Position numbers and translations under genes: made by a program. From Rotaria sp. Silwood1 (lineage: Eukaryota; Rotifera; Eurotatoria; Philodinida; Philodinidae): DNA of 64,000 nt. Numbering within the stretch: position 1 is the first letter of the stretch; each line of letters opens with the position of its first letter. Shown piece by piece: positions 23,328-33,800 of this stretch. Where the stretch lies: the NCBI GenBank assembly GCA_905250075.1, contig CAJNOP010000014.1, forward strand, positions 1,524,991 to 1,588,990, read 5' to 3'. A model generated the notes under the pieces. That model saw only the letters and a list, made by a program, of their open reading frames with translations, did no database searches and was not told the origin of the DNA.

Positions 23328-23398
23328 GTTTACTGTATTCTTCAAGGTCCTTCTATGCTAAGAAATAGCATAGAAGGAGCGGGAAAAATACAGTAGAC
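23328..23398. repeat. 33 bp-arm imperfect hairpin
   Basis: The left arm 23328-23360 and right arm 23366-23398 pair around a 5 nt loop. The inner 13 bp (CCTTCTATGCTA side) match perfectly and the outer part (TTACTGTATT) nearly so. Confidence 0.7.
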
Positions 23399-23600
23399 GG
23401 ACGATTTTGCTTACACTAATAAAGTATTAGGATAACAGCTCTCGAGCTGTGCCTACTCTATCTAAAAACGTCACAATAAGATAGGGCCAAGGAAAGAGCC
23501 GATATAGGAGAACAATAGGATAAGGACAGAAGCATAAGAATAGAAAGGTAAGGACAATGTATAATATACGAGGGAGTGACATGGGAAGGTTAAATATCAT

Positions 23601-23713
23601 GTGGATGTGGGTGGGAGTGGGTGTGGGTGTGGATGTGGGGTGAGCGTGGGGTGTGGGGTGTGGATGGGTGTTGGTATATCTCTTTTCTTAATCCACACGC
23701 ATACCTCACCCTT
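23601..23713. repeat. telomere-like G-rich/C-rich inverted tract (T3)
   Basis: GTGGATGTGGGTGGGAGTGG and further TGTGGG-type units occupy 23601-23673. A 19 nt AT-rich spacer and a shorter C-rich arm (CCACACGCATACCTCACCC) close it. Confidence 0.7.
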
Positions 23714-24353
23714 CTGGTCATGAAATATCTGAATCTAGCTTCGGATCTTATTCCACTCGAAACTTTATGACATCAAATTTATTAATACCCCCAACAACCA
23801 TGCACACATAGTATCTTTCACAGCTTACAGATAGAATCAAGCAAATACAAATAGATTTTAGGTTAGAAGCTTGCCTAAAATAATTTGACAAGATGTCACA
23901 TCGAAAGAAACGTTGTCACGTAATTCAAGAGAAAAAAATAAGTAAGTATTGATGAAATGTAAGATTTTCTTTCGATGGAAACTTCTGAGGAGTTTATAAT
24001 TTAGGATACAGAAAAGGCAATGATTATATGTAAAGATCTTGTTTCGCATAACTCCAATCAGATAATAAATATGAGCATGTTTTAAATAGAGAATCATTTT
24101 CTCTAAAAAAAAATGTCTGGACGAATTTCAATGACTGCACGAGCCTCTGAACAATTCATGAGTCTATAATTGTGTACACTGCAGTACTTCTTTGTGAAAT
24201 ATTTCTCCAAACACTGTTAGACTCTCAACATTTATGAGAACTGAGATTTATAGAAGAATCATTTGGATTAATGTGTTAAAAACCATTTTCATTAATGTTG
24301 AGTAAGATGAATGCATTTATTGGATTTAGATAACAACCAAAAAAGAAACTTAC

Positions 24354-24521
24354 ATAACCGAGATAGAACAATGATGTTGCCCAGCTGCTCTCTTGTTTGG
24401 TTATATTAAGATCACTTTTGAAATTGGTAAGCTGAACAAGACCTGTTAGTTTTTGGATACAATTAGAATCATTGAAAAAATCGTTGGTGTGAAACTCGAA
24501 ATTCGAATTCAAAAATTCCAT
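24354..24521 (-). pseudogene. single exon resembling a fungal-type MFS permease (fragment)
   Basis: The frame from ATG 24521 to a good donor (GGTTAT|GTAAGT at 24354) ends with LTGLVQLTNFKSDLNITKQE and SSWATSLFYLGYV. This resembles the TM1-TM2 region of anion:cation symporters of the allantoate-permease type (N-x-G-N-A-x-x-x-G-L-x-x-D-L-x-L, then S-x-F-Y-I-G-Y). No matching downstream exon was found between here and 23.7 kb, so it looks like a leftover piece. The match is short. Confidence 0.3.
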
Positions 24522-24730
24522 ATTTCTTAAACACTTATATAAATGAATAATTGAATTGTATCATAAGAGATGTAATGATGGAAATCAAATTTCGAGTTTG
24601 ACTTAAAGAAAAAAAATGAGAATCAAACTTATTGCGACTTGGAAGCCGAATCTGCTGATCTCAAGTAGCACCATAAATGGTATAAACCGTTGGTCGAGCT
24701 TTCGAATAAGTCGACAAAGAGCACGTTGAG

Positions 24731-24799
24731 GTGTGGATGGGTGTGAGTGAAAAGATGATCCGATTAATCATCGACACCCACCCACACCCACATCCACCC
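24731..24799. repeat. telomere-like G-rich/C-rich inverted tract (T4)
   Basis: GTGTGGATGGGTGTGAGTG (24731-24749), a spacer of about 24 nt, then a C-rich arm of CACCC and CATCCACCC units to 24799. It is the shortest of the four such structures. Confidence 0.7.
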
Positions 24800-25281
24800 T
24801 TAATACTCTCGAATAAAAGTTTGTTGGTTATTTGATAGTAAACTGGTGAAATAGTACTGAAATTTTTCCAGTTCATAAAGACAGAAAATTCCACTGTCAT
24901 TGATATCGTACAAACAATATCTGACGGTTGAAGTTAAAAAACATTAGTGACTTTTCTAGTAGGAAAAGACCGAGTCTTTTTATTTGCTCTACACTGAGAA
25001 AAAGGGTTTTGGAAAGTTACAATAAATTCTAAACAATTTTTTTGGCTTCGTGCAGTCGATGGAAATCTTCGAAAGACTTCAAACACACTTGTCAAGCAAA
25101 AATAGGAAAACAAGAAAACCAAGAGCTGATTGTAATCAGTACGAATGACTGACATTGTCAACAATCGAAAACTTTTCAGTTGTTTAATCTCATCATTTCG
25201 AAATAAGTAGACATTATTTTTATGACTAGTAAAGAAATAATTTATTATTACAAAAACAAAGAATAGAATGTAAAAAAAAGT

Positions 25282-28200
25282 TCATAAAATTTCATTTTCA
25301 GTGTTTGTATTTATGGTAGAAGTGTCATTTGTATCACCATCATCTTCAATAATGATATCTTCTGGATCAGGTGCACGTGCTAAAAATTCTTCACCATTTG
25401 AATATATTTGATGAAAAATATTTCGAGCCTAAAATTTAATATAAGATTTTATAAAAGAAAAAAATTGAAAGCAAACCGTATTCACAGCACTATCATGATC
25501 AATAGAACCATCCGGTCCATGAGTAAGTAAAAGTTTCAAAACTGGTGATGATGTTGATGTCGATAGTGTTTCTACTTGATCAAAAGATAATTGTCCAAGA
25601 ATATTAGCCCGACTAAAGTTGTCTAAAAAATAAAAAAGTATCGATAAAATTTTTTAAATATAAATCTTTTCCATTCACCTCCTGTTAAATTCAACAATCG
25701 TTCAACGATTTGATTAATATCTTCCTGAGGTTTTTCTTGATAAATATATAAAAGAACTAAAAAAGCCAAACAAACGAATCCTTAAAATTTTCAAAAAAAA
25801 AAAAAAATACTTCGGTCAGACCTAAAGTAGTGGTGAAAGTCATTTAATTCCTTAGAAGAGCTTACTCTCTATATTATTTGGTGGTAAAAACTATGCTCTA
25901 CATTTCTGTGATATTAGGTCATTCTTCAACTCATATAATAATCATAAAATGTCAACAAAAGCTGTTTGTTACGATGTGTGACGGTAATATTAGATCATTT
26001 GTATGAATGTAGGATATGATTGATATGAAGAAGTGTTCTCTTTTTATCTATTAATGTAAGAAATTTTGATGAAACATCATAATAATATCAACAAGAATTA
26101 TCGCTCTAGAAAATCTGATTTTTCAGTTTTAAGAAAAGATTTGCAATCATCTAAGTCTTTTCTGTTTTCTTATATGAAAAGTCTTTCTTGAAAAAAGAAA
26201 CAAAGTTCAGACCGAGTGGCTCAAAAGAAAAATCTCACTGGGTTTGACGTTTCATTTCAACTCCTAAAAGTTGAAATTTGAAACTAAGTTCTCATAAATA
26301 CAATTAAAATACATTTGTCACTACTTTTACTATGTTCGAAGTATAATTTTTACATACAAAATCCATCTGGTGTACATCCTGATCCACTACCAACTTCAAT
26401 TACATGAATGCCGAATTCATTTGGTCCACTAAGACGAAGATATGTTATCTATAATATACAATCGGACATAATGTGAAATTTTAAAATTTCATTCTACTTC
26501 ATCTTTTTCACTTGATTTAATTGACTCATTTGTAAATAAAACCATGCGATGAATAACATTTCTATTTGATGATATAGATTCCATAAATGCATTATTACAA
26601 ATAACAGCATCTTTAGCATGAAATCTTTCTCCTGTTGTTGCTACAACACCAGAACATTGATTAGTTGATGAATCAATTGTAAAACCAGCTAATGGAAAAC
26701 GTAGAAAATAAGTACCACCAAAAACAGCACATAAACGACAAAAACATTGACTCATTTCACCATTTCCATAGAGCGGATAAAGAAATGGTGAATTACCATA
26801 ACGTCCTATGGAATCTAAATATCGTTTTGCTTTAATTACACCCTAAATTCAAAACATCATAATTATACAGAAAAAATAAATAAAAACACAAAGATACTTC
26901 TTTTGTTGTTGCATTATAATCAACCATAGATATTGAATTAAGAATTAAATGACAAAGTGTATCATTTAATTTTTGTTTTTTTAAATATTCAATAAATGGA
27001 ATGTTTTCATCTAGAATTAATTGATAAAATTTATTATGGAATATGGTATATATTAAGTCTACCTTCATTTAAATCTTCGATTGTCATCGCTGAACAATTT
27101 AGTATAACTTTCATTAATAAACGTTTATCAATAAGACTAATATCATTTGAATTAAATATATCTGCTCGTGAACTTGGTACCTAGATAGATAAACATAAGG
27201 CTTCGTTTGAAATTGAAATATTTTTCTTTGAATTACATTATCAAGTTGTCCATTACGTTCAAGTAAAAGACGAGAAACAAGTTTGAATTCACAATATTTA
27301 CCCACATTTGATTGAACAAGAAGATCAATAAGACCACCAGTTGCATAATAAAGCTAAATATAATTTTCGTACGTGTATAATTAAGAGAAATAGTTCAATT
27401 AGATGATCATGTGTGTGTTCTTTAATGATTTCTTTTTTATTTGAACCTTCACTTTATTTACTAATGCATAATTCTTTACATTAATTTTCAGTAGTGAATA
27501 GTATCTGTTAAGAATTAAGTTCAGGAGCAAAAAAAAAAACGATACTTCAAGGTATTGTCTAAATTATCGAGCATCAAGTTTAGTCATGCTCGAGACAAGT
27601 CGTCTTCAGTTCCGGTATCAGTCCAAGAAAACATTTATTATAAAAATGAAATCATACAGTAAGAACTTTGTTTCTCTGTTCTGTTCATAGAAATTTTAAG
27701 TAGAACTAAAGTGTAACTCGTTCAATGAGCATATTACACAAAAGGTTGAAAATTACAATAGAAATCTTTATTCGTACTCACTTTCGGTGTCAAATCAATA
27801 TTAAATTTTCTTGATTGTTTTTCCAATACATCTAATGTCATTTTTGAAGTATCATTTTCATCGGTTAATGATTGTTCATTAGTTTTTCTTTACAAACAAT
27901 GACAAAATAGAGTTTTTCTTTTTTTTTTATGTATGCATCTTTATTCTTACTCAATATTCCATTTAAGTTGTATATTACGAAAAACCTTTAATGGATTACT
28001 AATTGGCATAATTCTTTCATTATCATCTTGTGGACTAATAGTTGTCTAGAAAAACAAAAACAAAAAAAAAATATACAGATATTGACTTTGGTTTTTTAGT
28101 TATTTATCAATATACCACAGGATTTTCCTGTATTTGAGTCCATTCAATTAAACCATTCAATGAAAATGATGCCCATTCAGAACCATAATATTCATTTCTA

Positions 28201-28421
28201 TATAAAATAGATCAATTGTATTTATTTTTTCTTCATCATATCTTACGTGTCAATATGAAGTACAGTTTTTCCAATACGAGCACAAGCAGCTGCAAGAACA
28301 CTTTCGACTATTCCTATATAAAAAAAACAAAATCTTTTATAAAAATTATAAAATATAATTTAAGTAAAATACCTGTTCCAACAACAATGATATCATATTC
28401 ATTAGGCAACCCTTCTAACAT
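25282..28421 (-). CDS. CHM: Rab escort protein (Rab geranylgeranyltransferase component A)
   Basis: Presents newly made Rab GTPases to geranylgeranyltransferase II and delivers them to membranes. Thirteen exons: 28421..28373, 28313..28247, 28197..28116, 28045..27951, 27887..27782, 27353..27237, 27180..27063, 27010..26898, 26842..26498, 26448..26358, 25756..25679, 25622..25477, 25428..25282. All phases agree and give 517 residues. The N terminus has the GDI/REP dinucleotide-fold start LPNEYDIIVVGTGIVESVLA, followed by GKTVLHIDTNEYYGSEWASF. Then come RKFNIDLTPK, VPSSRADIFNSNDISLIDKR, GRYGNSPFLYPLYGNGEMSQ and FCRLCAVFGGTY (Rab-binding and mobile-effector region), and the C-terminal PDPEDIIIED typical of REP. 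An acceptor AG lies 5 nt before the ATG; a minus-strand AATAAA is at 25246..25241. Shorter than vertebrate CHM (about 650), closer to invertebrate forms. Confidence 0.95.
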
Positions 28422-28427
28422 CTTATC

Positions 28428-28641
28428 TAAAATAAACTGAAACTAAATCATATGTTTAATAAGAAATTTTCTTAATGGTTAAAGTCTTCTAACAAATAAA
28501 AAATTTACCTATGTGTCGCCACATTGATCATATCTCCAATGACTCACATTGTATCCTCGTTCGTTTTTTCGACCGATAAAAAAGAAGTGTTCTGTTTTAT
28601 TTTTCTTTTTTATTATTATTATTTTCAAATAGTTCGTCATT
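28428..28641. promoter_or_regulatory. shared divergent promoter region CHM / POLR3E
   Basis: The two start codons are 220 bp apart on opposite strands. Each is preceded at 5-9 nt by a pyrimidine-AG acceptor (28428..28427 minus; 28631-28632 plus). Any promoters must lie in the AT-rich interval between them; no TATA or other element is claimed. Confidence 0.45.
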
Positions 28642-30776
28642 ATGACAAATGGTCATTCATCAATGGATGTCGATGAAAATGATGAAATTTTATATGAAAT
28701 CGACGTTGAACTTCATCGAACAAAACCATCCATATATTTATTTCAATATCCAATTCGACCATATTATAGAAAATATGATGAAACATCATTCACAAATGCA
28801 AGAATTAAAGAAAAATATTCACTAGTAGAAATGGATTTACTTATAGATACACAATCACCAAATTATTATTCATCAAAAGGAAAACAATTTGCTGATAGTA
28901 CAAATCATGAGAATAAAAATCAATTTTTTAATAGTGATCATATGGATAAACAAACGATTGCATCATCGAATTCATCTGATGGTAGTAGAAAACTTTTTTT
29001 TTTTATTTAAAAAATGTTTCTAAAATTAAGTCTATTGATTACAGTCGAGACAACGATTGAAATCATAGAAATAACATAGCTTATGACCGGTTGTATTTGT
29101 TGAGATTAGTTCGTTATCTCTTTCTATGTACATCAATTGTGTCTATTACTTTGTTAGATGGTATGCGTAGATAAAAACCTTATTGTTCCGTACATTTATT
29201 TCTCTTCGAAAAAAAAAATACAAACTTTTCGTAACTTTTCAAGTTAATTCATATGATGATATTTCTCTTAAGTAAACATCGTCTATTGCCTGATGCAATC
29301 GAATGAAAATCATGTATGTTGCAAATTCAATGACTTTTAGAACAATTTTAATAGTTTCTGTTTTTTTTTTAAATAACTTTTACACGATCAAATTGAATGG
29401 TATGTCAATTAAAAGTACGATTCTATTAATTCAAATATTAGATAAAAGTTTTTGATTATAGTTTAGAATTTTCAGAAAGAGAGTGTATACAGAACGACTC
29501 TTTTTCAAACTACTTCAATTAAAATACAGAATCGTTGAACATCAAGTCGAAACTATCAGTATTATATAGATCTAAATTAGCTTTGAATACTCTGAAAAGA
29601 GTTCGTGTCCTAAGTTTTTTAATACAGAGAGACTGCACTTTTATCATTTCTTTTAAATGCGAGTCTCTGGATAACCGAAAAACTGATTTTCAAATTTCGA
29701 TCAGAAAGCTTCAGATATTTGAATTTGCACGTATCCTGAAAATCAATAACAAAATTTGAAACATTCACAATAAACTATGCTAAGTCAGTTCAGACTTAAC
29801 TTGAAGAATTGTTTCATTGACTAGCTCGGTTTCGATAGAAAGTGTTGATGTATGATATACAACGGTAGATTGTGATCAAGAAGAAGTCTCTTTAACAAAT
29901 ATTTAAATAAAGCTTAAGGAATCTCCATGTAGTCAAAAATTTTTTTTTATTAGGGTTTCCTCCATTTCGTAACCGAAAATTTTTGTTTAATTTACGTAAT
30001 GACAATGGTAAAAACTATACACTTTTGGAAATGCATATGTTTTCTTTTGATTTCAAAAACTATTGTTCTGCTGATTTTTAGGAACTCTATTCAACAAAAA
30101 AAAAACATGTGTTTTTTAGAGTATATTCGATATTTATTCAAAGGACAAAAACAATTTCAGCTTCATCTAGCATAGCATCCGAGAATTTTCGCTCTACATA
30201 TCAAATTTTAGTTGTTTTGAAAATTTTAAATTATTCTGATGAATCATTCTCCAGAAATTACGAAAACGAAGCAGTATCTCTAGTTTCTATTTCGCAAGGT
30301 TATAATCTTAAATACAATAGATATGAATTTTTTTAGGTGATCGTTATTTCGTTGGTTTATTCGATAGAGTAACTCGTCATTTAATTCTCTGTCCATTGAG
30401 ATCTGTTGTTCAATTTCGACCGCAATTCAATTATCTTGATACAACATTATCATCAACAACTAGCTCAACTTTAAACAAAGACATAAGTTTAATTGATGAT
30501 GATCAAATGAATACAAGTGATGGTGAACAATCAGGTAGTGAAAGTGAAGAAAATAAACCAGAACCTATTGGAAGTTTAGTAACAATGAAATTTGAAAAAA
30601 AAGAAAGTGAATATCATAAAAAGAAACATCTTCAATCATATAATTATTATCGACAAACACGTGATAATGAACGTTGGCAAGATCTTGAATGTATAATGAA
30701 TCCTAATTCATTAGATGCACAACGTATTCGTCAACAATTTCTTTCATATAACAATCAGTCTACAACAACTAATTAA
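28642..30776 (+). CDS. POLR3E: RNA polymerase III subunit RPC5 (POLR3E/Rpc37 family)
   Basis: Subunit of the Pol III initiation/termination subcomplex in the nucleus. Two exons, 28642-28981 and 30337-30776, join in phase (G|GT) across a 1355 bp intron and give 259 residues. Seen: EILYEIDVELHRTKPSIYLF, QYPIRPYYRKYD, SLVEMDLLIDTQSPNYYSSK, MDKQTIASS, then after the junction GDRYFVGLFDRVTRHLILCP and LRSVVQFRPQFNYLD, all in the order known for RPC5. An acidic stretch (SDGEQSGSESEENKPEP) follows. The length is like yeast Rpc37 (about 280) and far short of the vertebrate protein (about 700), so the C-terminal winged-helix extension is absent here. An acceptor AG lies 9 nt before the ATG. The next gene, ARAP, starts 115 nt after the stop on the same strand. 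Confidence 0.92.
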
Positions 30777-30891
30777 CATTTGGTTTTTGTGTGTTTATTT
30801 TCTTTTTTGTGATATTTTTTTTTCTTTTTCTAACCGATACACAACGGTGCTTTCTATTTCCTTGTTTGACGTGAATTTTGTTTTATTCTAG

Positions 30892-33800
30892 ATGGATAAT
30901 TCTCTAGATTTACCTAGTGAATCTCCTCTATCAAATTCTATTTTAAAAAATCGGCCAACACCTATTGCTAGAACAAAAAGTAAACCAACAAATAAAACAC
31001 CTTTGACGATCGGTCTTGATGATGCTGTACCACTTGAGGGTAAATTTATATATACATATACATATAATTTTTACAACAAAAATAAAATATTTGTACAGAC
31101 ATTGAGAGCTACGTTTTATCTTTGATTTTTATTGACGAAAGAAAATTTTAAATCAACACTTCGTAGTATTAACTTTCAGGTTCGTACTTATGTGTGTTAT
31201 TGAATTCTATGTTTGATTTTAATATAATAAAGCAAAGGGATTAGGAAGAAAAGTATGCAGGTTGAAAATCCATATTAAATACGTACTAGTATTCGAAATC
31301 TTCGACTGAAGAGATTGATTTCTTAGCAAGGAAGAACGCCCTGCATTTCGGCTATCTTACGTGATAGGGTAGTGCTCAAAAGTAGTTCACTTAACTTGAT
31401 ATTTCCTTTACAACTATGCCTAGTTGTAGCTCTGAACAGAAGACCAGTCTGACTCATCACAAAAGTAGATGTATATCATAACGTAGTTGGCATGCTATCT
31501 GACAGATGACGTCTTCGTGTGACCTCTCTTACAAGAAATAGAGGGACAAATGGTTTAACAATTTTAACAAGCCGACAATAGCCTGTTAATTATAGTGCCC
31601 GTTCCTATTCCGAAACCATTTATCTCTTTTCAAAAAAGTCTCCGTAGATATTTTCTATTATACAGTCATTGGCATATTTTTGTTTGACAATTAATGAGTT
31701 CGCTATCATTACGCTTTATTGAATTATAATCTATATCGACTGATTTTCATATTGAGACTTGTAATTGAATTTGAATGAGATTTAATTTTTAATGAGTAAA
31801 ACTATCATGCGATGAATCTATTAACAAGCTATAACTTCTAATAGAATATTATCAGTAAATAGATCTTACAGTAATTGTTTATTCTTCATAATTATATATT
31901 CGAATTTTTTAATTAGATTCTCATGTTATTGAAAATCCAAATCATGTTTCAAGTAAACAATTTTCATCGAACAATGCAAAAAATGATGATTCTAATGTTG
32001 TATTTCGTCAAAAAAAGCCTTATTCATCAAATAGACACAATATTTTAGCATGTTTAACACAACAAAATAATAATACTAGTAATAATATTTATTCAAATTC
32101 ATTAAATCTAACTGATAAAAATCTATTCTATGTTACTTCTTCTATATTTGATGATGATTCAAATTTTTATTCACCTTCAGACCAGACATTATTATCGGTA
32201 AATAATTTCTCAATGATTTTGTTTCTTTTCACTAGGTAAAAAAAAATGTGTATGTTTGCACGTCATTTTTACATCATAGACACGAAAGAAAGAGAAAAGT
32301 AATGCTCTTTTACTTTTTTTTTTTTTCTTTAATAGATGCTTAATATTTTATGTGAAAACAAAAATAAAATGATTATGAATTGACTGGAGATTTTTTCTTG
32401 TTAATTTAACTAAAGAATTTCAATAAATTATTTTATTTTCTTTCTTTTTTTTTCGTTTAAGCAACATGAAGAAAAGGATTTATTGGTTTCAAAAATTAAT
32501 CAACAAACAAGTCAATCATTAATCAACAATGAATTAAATAAGAAGTAAATGTTTGAAGATAAATTACAAGATTTATCAACGATAGATTTAAAGCAGAAAA
32601 TAAGAGTGGTTCATGTCTTTTTTTTTTTTTGTTTTCTTTAGTTCCCCATCAGAACCAATGAATATAAAACCAAACAGAGTTTCAAGTTTGATTGAGAATT
32701 TTTCCAATGCATCAATATATAGTGATGATGATTCAATTGTACCAAGTAAAGGAACAAACTAATTTTTTTAGTAATTTTAAAAAGAACTTATAAAAAAAAA
32801 ACCAACAAACATCAGTTATTTAATTATGTTAGTAAATAGTACTCAGAGAGTTTTTTTTTTGTCAATTAAGATCAAACAACAGTTTATCTCGATAGAGTAC
32901 GAGAAAATTCTAGTAATTGTCGATGTGCTGATTGTAATTCTGAACATCCAACTATTGCAATTATGTCATGGCTTTTGATGATATGTAAAAAATGTGCTGG
33001 TATGTTAATTTTCAATTGATTTTCTTTCTTTTTATATTTTTATATTAATAATAGCTATTCATCATCGTTTAACCTCAAATTGTCTTCGTCTTCAGTCATT
33101 GATGACTAATACATGTGATTCAGATTTAATTGATCTACTTCATGATTATGGTAATCAATTTGCTAATAGTTTATTAGAAAATAATTCTTCAAAAAATTCA
33201 AAACCAAATATAAATTCAACAGAATTCGAACGCAAACAATATATTAGAAAAAAATATATTGAAAAAATTTATCTTCGACCATATCAATCAAATCAACAAA
33301 TTTATACAAAAGATCAACTTAATAAAATGCTATATGAAAATGTTGAAACAACAGATTATAAAAAAACATTACATTTACTTATGTTAGGAGCTGATTCAAA
33401 TTATACTGAAAAAAATTTTGCTGTTGCAGATCATGCTCAACGACATCATCAAATTAAACAAATGAAAATTATTCTAGCAAATGGAGGTAGACATTTCACG
33501 AATAAGATAATTTTCAAGTTTAATTGTAAAAACTATTAAGTACACGTTCTATGACAAGGCAAGAAATAGTTGACTATAGACTAGCCAAAATCAATGAATC
33601 GATAGAAATACAATGCGTCCTTAATATAACCCGTGGATTCGATAGAATGAATGAGAATAATGAAGTTAAAACACCAGCTGTATTTCTCTTTCATTGAAAC
33701 ATTTTGAAGAAAATTTATGAAATGATAGAATTAACTGTTTTTTACTTCATGATTTGAATCTTAAAATTAGGATACACTTGATATCATCATCATGATGGTA

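Noticed and set aside
23008-23361. 117-codon hydrophobic plus-strand frame
   Set aside because: Hydrophobicity follows from CT-rich DNA; the frame ends in the hairpin and has no recognisable domain.
13111-24799. A true chromosome end or telomere within the window
   Set aside because: Tracts are short, degenerate and flanked on both sides by unique sequence, with opposing arms.
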